Of a stretch of DNA of 28,330 nucleotides, positions 7,090 through 15,189 are shown piece by piece. Every line of letters begins with the position of its first letter. Position 1 is the stretch's first letter. The stretch comes from CAYQTL01 sp964420405 (GTDB lineage Bacteria > Acidobacteriota > Thermoanaerobaculia > Thermoanaerobaculales > Sulfomarinibacteraceae). Position numbers and translations under genes: made by a program. Under the pieces are notes generated by a model, which ran no database searches, was not told where the DNA came from, and was given only the letters and a program-made list of their open reading frames with translations. Location: positions 1 through 28,330 of the forward strand of contig CAYQTL010000068.1 in the NCBI GenBank assembly GCA_964420405.1. The letters run 5' to 3'.

Positions 7090-8688
7090 TCAATCAAGAT
7101 GCTCGTACGCCACGAGGGTGAGGAACTCGGCGAGCCGGTCGTCGGTGGCGAGACGCTCGAACAGCCGGCTGGCGAGCTCGTAGTGGCCGCCCTCGAAGCG
7201 CTCGCTGCCCACCAGCCCGCGGATCCTGGCGAGCTCCTCGGGGATCAGCTTCCGCACCAGCTCCGCCGTGACGTCGCGGCCGTCGTCGAGGACCCCGGTG
7301 GCGTGGTGGATCCACTGCCACACCTGGGTGCGCGAGATCTCCGAGGTGGCGGCGTCCTCCATCAGGTTGTAGATCGGCACGCAGCCGTTGCCGCCGAGCC
7401 AGGCCTCCAGGTACTGGATGCCCACGTCGACGTTCACCCGGAGACCCTCCTCGGTGATGGAGCCGTCGGGGACCCGCAGCAGGTCCTCCCGGGTGACGTG
7501 GACGTCCTCCCGGAGCCGGTCGATCTGGTTGGGGCGGGGCATCTCCCGGTCGAAGATCTCCATCGCGACGGGAACCAGGCCGGGGTGGGCCACCCAGGTG
7601 CCGTCGTGACCGTCGCGGGACTCGCGCTCCTTGTCGGCGCGGACCTTGGCGAGGGCGGCCTCGTTGGCCTCGGGGTCGCCCTTGATGGGAATCTGGGCGG
7701 CCATCCCGCCCATGGCGGGCGCGCCGCGCCGGTGACACGTCCGGATGGCGAGCTTGGAGTAGGAGTGCATGAAGTGGGTCGTCATGGTGACCTGGGACCG
7801 GTCCGGCAGCACGAAGTCCGGCCGCGTCCGGTGACGCTTGATGAAGCTGAAGATGTAGTCCCAGCGGCCGCAGTTGAGCCCCGCCGAGTGGTCCCGCAGC
7901 TCGTGCAGGATCTCGTCCATCTCGAACACCGCCGGGATGGTCTCGATCAGCACCGTCGCCTTGATCGTGCCGCGGCCGATGCCGAGACGGTCCTGGGCGA
8001 GCAGGAAGGCTTCGTTCCAGATCCGCGCCTCGAGGTGGCTCTCGAGCTTGGGCAGGTAGAAGTACGGACCGGTACCGGACTCGAGCAGCGGCCGCACGTT
8101 GTGGAAGAAGTACAGCCCGAAGTCGAAGAGCGACGCGGACACGGGCGCGCCGTCGACGAGCACGTGCTTCTCCTCGAGGTGCCAGCCGCGGGGGCGCACC
8201 ATCAGGACCGCGGGGTTCTCCGACAGCTCGTACCGCTTGCCGTTGGCGGCCGTGAAGTCGATCTCGCGGCGGACCGCATCGCGCAGATTCACCTGACCCC
8301 CGACCGTGTTCTCCCAGGTCGGCGAGTTGGCGTCCTCGAAGTCCGCCATGAACACCTTGGCGCCCGAGTTCAGCGCGTTGATCACCATCTTGCGGTCGGG
8401 AGGGCCGGTGATCTCCACCCGCCGGTCCTGCAGGTCGGCGGGCAGCGGCGCGATCCTCCAGTCGCCGCTCCGGATCGGCCCGGTGGCGGCGAGGAAGTCG
8501 AGGGACGCTCCCTCGTCGAGCTCGACCTGCCGCTCGCGCCGTCGGCCGAGGGCTTCGACCCGGCGGGAGTTCAGCTCGCGGTGCAGCTCGGCGACGAGGC
8601 TCAACGCGTCGGGGCTCAGGATCGCGGCGGCCTCCGGGTCCACCGGGCCTCGCACCTCGACGCCAGCGGGCAGGGCGCGGTCGGTCAT
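7090..8688 (-). CDS. aceB: Malate synthase A
   Basis: A 532-residue enzyme, the usual length of malate synthase A, which condenses glyoxylate with acetyl-CoA to give malate. VFMADFEDANSPTWEN is the family signature near residue 115. VMVRPRGWHLEEKH supplies the catalytic Arg, VLIETIPAVFEMDEIL and NCGRWDYIFS the Mg2+-binding Glu and Asp, and YNLMEDAATSEISR the catalytic Asp near residue 450. C-terminal AFLTLVAYEHLD-like sequence is also typical. The ATG follows AGGAGGAG. No isocitrate lyase is seen in the window, so glyoxylate may come from isocitrate lyase elsewhere, from glycolate, or from hydroxy-oxoglutarate cleavage. The aminotransferase that also uses glyoxylate follows on the same strand, and the two may share a transcript. 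Confidence 0.96.
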   Translation of the reverse strand: MTDRALPAGVEVRGPVDPEAAAILSPDALSLVAELHRELNSRRVEALGRRRERQVELDEGASLDFLAATGPIRSGDWRIAPLPADLQDRRVEITGPPDRKMVINALNSGAKVFMADFEDANSPTWENTVGGQVNLRDAVRREIDFTAANGKRYELSENPAVLMVRPRGWHLEEKHVLVDGAPVSASLFDFGLYFFHNVRPLLESGTGPYFYLPKLESHLEARIWNEAFLLAQDRLGIGRGTIKATVLIETIPAVFEMDEILHELRDHSAGLNCGRWDYIFSFIKRHRTRPDFVLPDRSQVTMTTHFMHSYSKLAIRTCHRRGAPAMGGMAAQIPIKGDPEANEAALAKVRADKERESRDGHDGTWVAHPGLVPVAMEIFDREMPRPNQIDRLREDVHVTREDLLRVPDGSITEEGLRVNVDVGIQYLEAWLGGNGCVPIYNLMEDAATSEISRTQVWQWIHHATGVLDDGRDVTAELVRKLIPEELARIRGLVGSERFEGGHYELASRLFERLATDDRLAEFLTLVAYEHLD

Positions 8689-8843
8689 CGTCTCCTCCTG
8701 TGCCGCGGTCCGTCGACGGTGCCGCGGTCGTCGCTCTCAGCGTGGATACAGCTCGTCAGCATTTCGTGTCGGTTTCGAACGGTCGCGGGACGGTTTCTAT
8801 TTCCCGCTCGATCGGTGGCGGCGGGGAATCGTGCCGCAGGGCG

Positions 8844-9527
8844 TCATGACCGCAGTGCGGGGTGGCGGACCACGAGCTTGGCGCGCCACGCCGCTCCGAG
8901 CCACGGGCACTCGAAGAGATTCCGCGCGAGGTGGCGGTGGCGGTCCCGGTCGTAGAGCACCTCCAGGCAGCGCTCGACCGTCCACTCGGGAGACGGCCGG
9001 TCGAGCAGCTCCAGCGCGTCTCCCGCCGCGAGCTCACCCGGCTCGACCACCGCCAGGTACCATCCCGTGCGGCGCACGGCCGCCATCCGCTTGGGCAGGC
9101 CGATCGCCCGCCACCGGCGCGCCAGCTTCCAGCCGGGCTGCCGGGGCTGGGTGACGCGCACCGCGGCGGTGCCGACGCGGAAGAGGTCGCCGACGCAGAC
9201 GCCGGCCTCGTCCTGGCCGACGACCGCGAGATTCTCGCCGAACGCGCCGGGGCCGACGCCGTCCAGGCCCTCGCCGCGCCACCAGCGGTAGTGCTCGGCG
9301 GGATGGACCAGGAGGGCGCGCTGCGGGCCGCCGTGCCGCTGCGCGTCGGCCTGGCGGTCGCCCTCGAGGCCGTCGGCGCCGACCCGCACGGGGCCGACCA
9401 CCGGTCTCTTGAACATGGCCGTGTCCCACTCCCGGCCGAGCAGCCCGAGGGCGGGCTCGGCCGGGTGGCGGCGGGGGAGGCCGGCGAGCACCACCTCCAC
9501 GCGGGGAAGGGAAGGGTCGGTGGCCAC
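8844..9527 (-). CDS. MOSC-domain protein (YiiM-like), missing the usual cysteine
   Basis: A 227-residue protein with the MOSC fold of molybdenum-cofactor enzymes followed by a C-terminal helical region, as in YiiM-type proteins that reduce N-hydroxylated bases. Visible landmarks are KRPVVGPVRVGADGLEGDRQ (about 40-60), HGGPQRALLVHPAEHYRWW, GAFGENLAVVG, VCVGDLFRVG and QPRQPGWKLARRW. In the last, most relatives I know have QPRxPCxKL, where the Cys is thought to bind molybdenum; here the codon is GGC (Gly). The GTG start is uncertain because no strong ribosome binding site precedes it; a G-rich array lies 14-50 bases upstream on the coding strand. It is divergent from the small membrane protein gene and codirectional with aceB, 155 bases away. 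Confidence 0.82.
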   Translation of the reverse strand: MATDPSLPRVEVVLAGLPRRHPAEPALGLLGREWDTAMFKRPVVGPVRVGADGLEGDRQADAQRHGGPQRALLVHPAEHYRWWRGEGLDGVGPGAFGENLAVVGQDEAGVCVGDLFRVGTAAVRVTQPRQPGWKLARRWRAIGLPKRMAAVRRTGWYLAVVEPGELAAGDALELLDRPSPEWTVERCLEVLYDRDRHRHLARNLFECPWLGAAWRAKLVVRHPALRS

Positions 9528-9540
9528 GGCGCTGCCGGTC

Positions 9541-9577
9541 GGAACGTCCCGCTCCCGGCACCGATTCCGAACCCGCG
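9541..9577 (-). repeat. Degenerate GGGATC-type G-rich array upstream of the MOSC gene
   Basis: On the minus strand this stretch reads as degenerate units (TTCGGAATCGG, then CGGGAGCGGGAC), sharing CGGGAGCGGGAC with the array at 27514-27560. It ends 14 bases before the proposed GTG of the MOSC gene. It is the most decayed member of the family. Confidence 0.4.
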
Positions 9578-9692
9578 CCCCCCGGAGGGCGTACAGTACG
9601 TCGGACGGTGGAAGAGGGCTGTGGAGCTGGCGACGCAGATGCGATCCATGAGACGGCGGACCGCCGGGCGGCGGCCGTCGCGGCGGTGACCT

Positions 9693-10178
9693 GTGGGAGC
9701 CGGGAGCGGGGCGGGCGGCTGGTGGGTCGCGGTCACGACGGTGGCGGCGGCGGTCGTCGTGGTCACCCTGGCCGTCGGCGTCCTGACCGCGCCGCCCTCG
9801 GGGTCACTGGAGACGCGGCTCGAGCGCCCTTCCGGTCTCGGGGACATGGCCGAGACGGCGCTCGACTCGATGGGGCTCGACGGGGCGCGGGTCCTCGGCC
9901 TGCGTGACGAGCTCGTGGCGGCCTTCGAACGCCGCCGCGACGACCTGCCCGTGGACGCCGCCGCGTCGGTGGACGAGAGTCTGGCGGAGCTCGACCGGAC
10001 GATCGGCGAGCTGTCGGCCGCGCTGGAGCGCGATCCGTCGAACCCCGAGCTGGCGCGGCTGCTGGCCTCCGCCTACCGTCGGCAGGTGGAGATGCTGCGC
10101 CGGGTCGAGCGGCTCGCGCCGAAGCGCGCCGTCGCGCCCGTCGCGCCCGTCCCCCCGCGGGCGACGGGTGAGAAGTAG
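9693..10178 (+). CDS. Small single-pass membrane protein, resembling the outer half of an anti-sigma factor
   Basis: A 161-residue protein with one N-terminal membrane helix (WWVAVTTVAAAVVVVTLAVGV, about residues 10-31) followed by a helical, charged domain outside the membrane. The stretch SAALERDPSNPELARLLASA plus YRRQVEMLRRVERL resembles the helical C-terminal region of many anti-sigma factors, but there is no zf-HC2 zinc finger (HxxxCxxC) and no sigma factor gene beside it. An in-frame TGA immediately upstream rules out a longer N-terminus in this frame. The GTG start lacks a clear ribosome binding site, so the start is uncertain. The Pro-rich tail (APVAPVPPRA) is probably disordered. The function is unknown. 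Confidence 0.6.
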   Translation: MGAGSGAGGWWVAVTTVAAAVVVVTLAVGVLTAPPSGSLETRLERPSGLGDMAETALDSMGLDGARVLGLRDELVAAFERRRDDLPVDAAASVDESLAELDRTIGELSAALERDPSNPELARLLASAYRRQVEMLRRVERLAPKRAVAPVAPVPPRATGEK

Positions 10179-10217
10179 GAGGCGCACGGCGCAACCGCCC
10201 GGGGAGCGTGGTTTCTC

Positions 10218-10242
10218 CTCCGGCTTCGACCGTGAGCCGGAG
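10218..10242. other. Hairpin between convergent genes
   Basis: A perfect 8-bp stem (CTCCGGCT/AGCCGGAG) with a nine-base loop lies between the ends of two convergent genes. It lacks a T-run on either exit side, so it is not a standard intrinsic terminator. Confidence 0.35.
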
Positions 10243-10272
10243 CACACCGAGACGCTCGGTTCGTGCCGCGAC

Positions 10273-10300
10273 ATCGGGAACGGGGTCGGGAGCGGAACGG
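10273..10300 (+). repeat. Short GGGATC-type array between convergent genes
   Basis: Three GGG/GGGG runs then two GG runs spaced by two or three bases (ATCGGGAACGGGGTCGGG start). It shares the leading ATCGGGAACGGG with the arrays at 7003 and 27514. It lies in the convergent spacer and faces no gene start. Confidence 0.5.
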
Positions 10301-10326
10301 CAGGCCGCCCGCCCATGACCTGGGGG

Positions 10327-11442
10327 CTACTCGACCGGGACCGAACCTGGATCCTCGTGGTGCTTGACGGGAGGCAGGTCCGAGCAGCGATAGCGCGTGG
10401 CCCACGCGGCCATCGCGGCGGCATCCTCCTTCGAGATCCCGTCGGTCGCCGCGGCGGCGCCGGCTGCGATCCTCGTCGCGACGGCGGGTTCCCACGGTTG
10501 GAACGCCTCGGAGGAGGTGGCCTCGGGGCGCGGCGGCACGGTGAGCATCGACGGCCCGCCGGGGGCGCAGGAGAGATCGAAGTCGAGGACCGCCACCGGC
10601 CACGGCCCAGCTCCGGCCTCGATCCAGGCTGTCCGCTCGGCCGGGTCGAAGGCCAGCCTCAGGTCGCCGTCGTCGCCCTCGGTCTCCCGCAGGATCCGGA
10701 GCGCATCCTCGCGGGGAGTGGCGGTCCGGCTCGAGCGCGCCTCGTTGACCATCTCGACCGAGCGGACGAACCGCTCCAGCACCGGGTCCTCGCCGCTGCG
10801 CTCGGCGCGGCCACCGTACCCGAGACTGACGTTGAGGTAGTCGATGGCGTCCTCGAAGCTGCGGGTGGTGAGGATCGCGAGCGGCAGCCGGTCCTCGGCG
10901 CGGCTGACGATCTCCCCGTCCACCGGCTCGACGACGGCGCACGCCCCCCTCGCGTCACAGGTCAGGAAGTGGTAGCCGACGGGCCCGTGGATGCGGTACT
11001 GCTCGGCGCTGTAGATCACCTGGCGGACGTTCTCGAAGCTGTCGAGGGCGTACTGCACCCACTGCAGCGGACCGATCTCGGCGTTGCGTCCCCGCGGGAC
11101 GTACCCGGCGTTCTCCAGCGGCACCGCCACGACCACGAGGCCGGCCTGGTTGACCCCGGCGAACGGGAAGTCGGGGCCGAAGGCGCTGACGGTGACGCTG
11201 CCGTAGCCCGCGACCCACGACACGGGCTCGACGCCTTCCGCGACCATCGCCCGCTTCACCAGCCCGCGCCGGTTCAGCAGCACCATCGCGGAGTCTCCCG
11301 GAATGTCGTGGGACCACGCGACCACCTGCCGTGTCTCGCCCCGCAGCGCGATGGCGGACGAGGCCTCGAGATGGACCGGGACGAGCGTCGTCGCGGTGAC
11401 GACGAGCAGGAACGCGGAGAGCGCGGTGCGCTTCGAGCCCAT
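10327..11442 (-). CDS. Secreted linear amide C-N hydrolase (choloylglycine hydrolase/penicillin acylase family) with altered active site
   Basis: A 371-residue protein. The ATG is preceded by a perfect AAGGAGGT (11447-11454). A signal peptide (about residues 1-27) ends at LEA, where the mature enzyme should begin with the catalytic Cys of this Ntn-hydrolase family. Here the sequence is LEA-S28-S29-AIALRG. Family features downstream are good: WVAGYGSVTVSAFG, FPFAGVNQAGLVV (N98), QWVQYALDSFENVRQVI and GYHFLTCDARGACAVVEPV. The segment that normally reads GRNxDW is AWSHDI, keeping only D46. The protein is therefore either a Ser-nucleophile variant or a non-catalytic homologue. Typical substrates are bile salts, penicillin V or acyl-homoserine lactones; none can be assigned. 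The C-terminal 80 residues are extra and Ala-rich. Confidence 0.78.
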   Translation of the reverse strand: MGSKRTALSAFLLVVTATTLVPVHLEASSAIALRGETRQVVAWSHDIPGDSAMVLLNRRGLVKRAMVAEGVEPVSWVAGYGSVTVSAFGPDFPFAGVNQAGLVVVAVPLENAGYVPRGRNAEIGPLQWVQYALDSFENVRQVIYSAEQYRIHGPVGYHFLTCDARGACAVVEPVDGEIVSRAEDRLPLAILTTRSFEDAIDYLNVSLGYGGRAERSGEDPVLERFVRSVEMVNEARSSRTATPREDALRILRETEGDDGDLRLAFDPAERTAWIEAGAGPWPVAVLDFDLSCAPGGPSMLTVPPRPEATSSEAFQPWEPAVATRIAAGAAAATDGISKEDAAAMAAWATRYRCSDLPPVKHHEDPGSVPVE

Positions 11443-11871
11443 GGCTACCTCCTTCGGCGACGGGGGATTGTACCCGGTTCGGAGGGACCGGAGCGGACCG
11501 GCGGGCGGAGATCGCGTCCCGGAGCCCGCGGCGCGGGGACAGCGTGCAGGCGGAACGGGGCGGGAAGGGCACGCGGAGGGGGCCGTGGCGCTCACTCCCG
11601 GCCCACGGCCACGCCCCGCTCCGACAGCCACCTTTCGACCTCCGGGGCGGTCGAACCGGCGCCGCTCGACCTGGTGGACCGACGCCTGCTGCGACTCGGG
11701 GGAGGGGTGTCGTTCACGGGTCGGTACTCCCGGGCGGCGGCTGTTGGGTGCGTCCACTCCATCCAGCGGATCGCCGCGGGACGGGACCGCAGGCGGGCAC
11801 CTCGGCATCGACGAGAACGCCCGGGCGCGGGCCCGGGCGTCTCGGTCGTTCGGTGCATGGGCCGGAGCGTT
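11443..11871. other. Intergenic spacer without a supported gene
   Basis: This 429-base spacer lies between the Ntn-hydrolase homologue start and the M16 partner stop, both minus strand. It contains an 8-bp hairpin (11581-11588/11603-11610, GGCCGTGG/CCACGGCC) and the terminator at 11817-11840. A short minus-strand frame ending at 11592 (tail EVERWLSERGVAVGRE) exists, but it lacks a ribosome binding site and I do not support it as a gene. No promoter with two convincing hexamers was seen. Confidence 0.5.
11817..11840 (-). terminator. Intrinsic terminator-like hairpin after the M16 operon
   Basis: A perfect 10-bp stem (ACGCCCGGGC/GCCCGGGCGT) with a GCGG loop lies about 30 bases past the M16 partner stop codon. 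On the minus strand it exits into TTCTCG, a short pyrimidine-rich tail. The flank design (CGAGA before, TTCTCG after) matches the terminator at 21408. Confidence 0.6.
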
Positions 11872-13347
11872 CTACTCCGCGATCGGCTCCAACGTCAGCG
11901 GGTCGCGCAGCGGCAGCCGCGTGATCTCCCCGAAGGTTGCCAGCCTCTCCTCGTGGTCCGGGTGGCCGGCGAGGATCTCCTCGATGTTGCCGACCACCAG
12001 CACGAGCATCCTCGACGGCTCGACGTGGTCGCGGAACGCCTCCTGGATGCCCTCGGCGTCAACCGCCCGCACGCGGTCGCGGTACTCCCGCCAGTAGTCA
12101 TGGGGGCGGCCGAGAAGCTCGTCGGTGGCGAACAGCCCGACGGTCTGGGCCGGGCTCTCGAACCGACGCGGAAAGGTCTCGACGAATGACGCCTTGGAGG
12201 TCGCAAGCTCCTGGTCGGTGACGGGGGACTGGCGCATCGACCGGATCAGGTCGAAGGTGAGCCCCGCGGCGTAGGCGACGGTGCTCGACTTGGTCTGGAG
12301 GTACGCCTCGAACGTCCCCGGCATCATGACCGGGAAGGAGAGGCTCGAGTAGGCGCCGTAGGTCAGGCCCTCGTCGGAACGGATCTTCTTCATCATCCGG
12401 GCGGTGAAGCCACCGCCGCCGAGGATGTCGTTGCCGATCCGCAGCTCGAACTCGTCCGGATGTCCGAGCTCGTAGCCGAGGTGCCCGATGCGGAGCCGCC
12501 CTTGGTTGACGTCCTCCTTGTTGACGACGTAGACGCCGGGTGCGGCGCCGCCGGCGGGCTGCGGCACCGGCGGCACGGGCTCGGTCCGCGCGGGGAGGGA
12601 GCCGAGGGTCTTCTCGAGCATCTCCTTCATGGCGGCGGGCTCGAAGTCGCCAGTGACGGCAACCACGATGTTGCCGGTGCGGACCAGCGAGGTGACCAGC
12701 TCCCGGCAGTCCTCGGCGGTGATGGCGTCGAGGGAGGCGCTGGTGGCGAGCCGGTTCATCCAGTAACCCTCGCCGTACACCAGACGGTCCCACGCGCGGG
12801 CCTCGATGTCGCCGCTGTCGTCGTTGCGGCGCTTCATGGCCTGCAGCATGTCGTCCTTGGCGGTGGCGAAGCGATCGGCCTGGAACCGCGGCTCGGTCAG
12901 CAGGCTCATGAGCAGCTCGAGGCCGCGCTCGAGGTCCTTGGACAGCAGGTTGAGGTTCACCGAGCCGGACACGTCTCCGATGGACACGCCGAGGTTGGCA
13001 GCGAGGAAGTCCAGCTCCTCGTCGAGCTCCTGGGCCGTCAGCTCGCCGGCGCCCCCGGTGCGCCAGGCGCGGTCGGCGAGGGATGACAGCCCCTCCCTGC
13101 CGGCCGGGTCCATGTAGCGCCCTCCGCGGAAGTACACCACGAGGTTGACCAGCGGGAAGGTGGTGTCCGGAAGCGCGTACACGGGTGTGCCGCTCTCAAG
13201 CTCGTACCGCATCGACTCGGCGTCGGGAACCTCGAAGCCCAGGTCGGGAAACTGGAGGCTCTCGGGGCGGGCCGGGATCTCTGCGGCCGCGAACGAGGCC
13301 GTGACGGCGAAAAGCGCGACGGTGGCGATCACGTGGTGGTGACGCAT
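11872..13347 (-). CDS. M16-family non-catalytic partner subunit (R/Y type), secreted
   Basis: A 491-residue protein with a signal peptide (MRHHHVIATVALFAVTASFA, cut near AAA-E) and two M16 half-domains. Where catalytic M16 proteins have HxxEH, this one has S89-L-A-D92-R93 in GREGLSSLADRAWRTGG, so it cannot bind zinc in the usual way. The second half keeps R323 and Y330 in KKIRSDEGLTYGAYSS, the pair used by partner subunits to contact substrate. Its gene follows the catalytic subunit with a single base between stop and start (TGA-C-ATG), as expected of a heterodimeric peptidase. The complex probably degrades peptides in the periplasm. The terminator at 11817-11840 closes the operon. Confidence 0.9.
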   Translation of the reverse strand: MRHHHVIATVALFAVTASFAAAEIPARPESLQFPDLGFEVPDAESMRYELESGTPVYALPDTTFPLVNLVVYFRGGRYMDPAGREGLSSLADRAWRTGGAGELTAQELDEELDFLAANLGVSIGDVSGSVNLNLLSKDLERGLELLMSLLTEPRFQADRFATAKDDMLQAMKRRNDDSGDIEARAWDRLVYGEGYWMNRLATSASLDAITAEDCRELVTSLVRTGNIVVAVTGDFEPAAMKEMLEKTLGSLPARTEPVPPVPQPAGGAAPGVYVVNKEDVNQGRLRIGHLGYELGHPDEFELRIGNDILGGGGFTARMMKKIRSDEGLTYGAYSSLSFPVMMPGTFEAYLQTKSSTVAYAAGLTFDLIRSMRQSPVTDQELATSKASFVETFPRRFESPAQTVGLFATDELLGRPHDYWREYRDRVRAVDAEGIQEAFRDHVEPSRMLVLVVGNIEEILAGHPDHEERLATFGEITRLPLRDPLTLEPIAE

Positions 13348-13348
13348 G

Positions 13349-15115
13349 TCACTCTCCCTCCCCGGCGGCGACCTCGAGCGAGGCGAGCCGTTCCTCGATC
13401 TTGGAGATCACCAGCTCGAGTGCGGGCTTGACCTCCGGCGGGACCTGGCCGAGGCCGGCCTGCATCTGGCCCAGGACCGCCCGCAGCTGCTGCGGGTCGT
13501 CGATCTGCGAGATCTGGGCCAGCGCCTGCTTCGCCATCTGCTTGGCCTGGCCGGACAGGGCCGCCAGAGCCGGGTCCTCGTCGGTTCCTTCCTTCCGGAA
13601 GTAGAAGAGGACGTTCTTCGTGTCCTCCGTGAAGTACTTCTCGGCGACGGCGCGCAGGTCGTCCGTCGAGACGGCCTGGATCTTCGCCGACGACTCGTTG
13701 ATGTACCGCCAGTCCCCGAGCCCGTCGTAGAACAGCAGCTGCAGGGTCAGGAAGAAGCTCGACTGCAGCCGGCGGAACGAGTTGGCGAGGTTCTGGTTCT
13801 TGACCTTCTGCAGCTCGCGCTCGGGGACCGGGTCGGACTTCAGCCGCTCGAGCTCGGCCACCAGCGCGGCCTCGACCTGCTCGTGGCTCGCGCCGTCCGC
13901 GAGCTCGGCGCCGACCTCGAAGCCGCCGCCGTACTTGAAGCTCTGCTGGAAGGCGTACGGCTCACCGGTGGCGATGCCCTTCTCCTCCACCAGCGCCTTG
14001 TACAGCCGGCCGGTGCGCCCCGAGAGGATCGACGACAGCACGTCGAGGGCGTAGGAGTCCTTGTGCATGAACGGCACCGTGGGCCAGCGGATCTGCACCG
14101 ACGGGTTGGTGTCGGCGGTCGCCACCATGCGGCGCTGCTGGAGCTGCTCGATCGGCTCGGTCACCACCTCCGGCACCCTGGGACCCCGCGGCAGCCGGCC
14201 GAAGTACTTCTCCGCCAGCTCGACCGCCCGCTCGCGGTCGAAGTCACCCGCCAGCGCGGCGGTGATGTTGTTCGGCGCGTAGTAGGTGCGGAAGAACTCC
14301 TGCGCCTGCTCCTTGTTGATCGACTCCACGTCCGACGGCCAGCCGATCACCGGGTGGTGGTACGGCGTGCCGGTCCAGAACATGGCGTTGAACTGCTCCT
14401 CGAAGCGGGCGGTGGGGTCGGACTCGGTGCGCAGGCGCCGCTCCTCCCGGACCACGTCGCGCTCGGAGTAGAACTCCCGCAGCACCGGGTTGAGCAGCCG
14501 CTCCGACTCCATCCAGAACCACAGCTCGAGCTTGTTGGACGGCACCGTGATGAAGTACAGCGTGAGGTCGTTGGTGGTGCCCGCGTTCATGCCGGACGCG
14601 CCGAGCTCGGTGTAGATCTGGTCGAACTCGTCCTTGACGATCAGGACGCGGTGCCGCTCCTGCAGCTCGCGCATCTCGGCCCGCAGCTCGGCGAGACGCG
14701 GCGTCTCGTTGTCCGGAAGGTAGATGCTGCCCTCGACCTCGCCGCGCCGCTTGGCCGCCCGCAGGTTCGAGTACTCGACCTCCATCTGCTCGCGGACCGC
14801 GTCGAGCTGCTCGAGGATCTCCTTCTCGGCCTCGAAGTCCGAGGTGCCGATCGTGCTCGATCCCTTGAACATCATGTGCTCGAACAGGTGGGCGATGCCG
14901 GTGACGCCGTAGGTCTCGTTGGCAGATCCGACGTGGGCGACCCAGCCGGCGGACACGGTCGGGGTGTCGTGCCGCTCGACCATGAGCAGCTTCATGCCGT
15001 TGTCGAGGGTCACCTCCTCGACGGGGACGTTGGCGTCCTGGGCGCCGGCGACGACGGCGACGGCGAGGAGGGCCGCGACGGCGGCCAGGGTTCGGGCGGG
15101 AGGACGTCGGGACAT
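13349..15115 (-). CDS. M16-family zinc peptidase, catalytic subunit, secreted
   Basis: A 588-residue protein. The ATG follows GGAAGGAG (15123-15130). The signal peptide ends near VVAGA-Q26. The zinc motif H76-LF-E79-H80 lies in GIAHLFEHMMFKG; the third ligand is in the segment ERDVVREERR, near E224. The distance between H80 and E224 is about 70 residues longer than in short M16 peptidases, because of a charged helical insert at about 93-165 (EKEILEQLDAVREQMEVEYS). Long-form bacterial M16 peptidases often have such an insert. MNAGTTNDLTLYFITVPSNK is the usual strand before the second ligand. The C-terminal region past 520 is a Gln- and Ala-rich helix. It works with the R/Y partner encoded directly downstream. 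Confidence 0.93.
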   Translation of the reverse strand: MSRRPPARTLAAVAALLAVAVVAGAQDANVPVEEVTLDNGMKLLMVERHDTPTVSAGWVAHVGSANETYGVTGIAHLFEHMMFKGSSTIGTSDFEAEKEILEQLDAVREQMEVEYSNLRAAKRRGEVEGSIYLPDNETPRLAELRAEMRELQERHRVLIVKDEFDQIYTELGASGMNAGTTNDLTLYFITVPSNKLELWFWMESERLLNPVLREFYSERDVVREERRLRTESDPTARFEEQFNAMFWTGTPYHHPVIGWPSDVESINKEQAQEFFRTYYAPNNITAALAGDFDRERAVELAEKYFGRLPRGPRVPEVVTEPIEQLQQRRMVATADTNPSVQIRWPTVPFMHKDSYALDVLSSILSGRTGRLYKALVEEKGIATGEPYAFQQSFKYGGGFEVGAELADGASHEQVEAALVAELERLKSDPVPERELQKVKNQNLANSFRRLQSSFFLTLQLLFYDGLGDWRYINESSAKIQAVSTDDLRAVAEKYFTEDTKNVLFYFRKEGTDEDPALAALSGQAKQMAKQALAQISQIDDPQQLRAVLGQMQAGLGQVPPEVKPALELVISKIEERLASLEVAAGEGE

Positions 15116-15173
15116 GGATCCACTCCTTCCGGTGCGGGGCTCGGCGGCGCGGGTGCCGCGCCGCGGCGGCGTG

Positions 15174-15179
15174 ATTGTA
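15174..15179 (-). promoter_or_regulatory. Possible -10 element for the M16 operon
   Basis: TACAAT on the minus strand (five of six consensus positions), in an AT-richer spot 59 bases before the start codon. No good -35 hexamer is seen at 16-18 bases. Confidence 0.3.
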
Positions 15180-15189
15180 TACGTGCCGC

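Noticed and set aside
6373..8955. An 860-codon plus-strand frame opposite the aminotransferase and malate synthase
   Set aside because: It runs across both real genes and the repeat element between them, with Val/Gly/Arg-rich low-complexity translation and no family motif.
11592..11719. A short minus-strand gene ending EVERWLSERGVAVGRE
   Set aside because: The end looks protein-like, but the upstream part is Arg/Ser/Pro-rich, there is no ribosome binding site, and it overlaps a hairpin.
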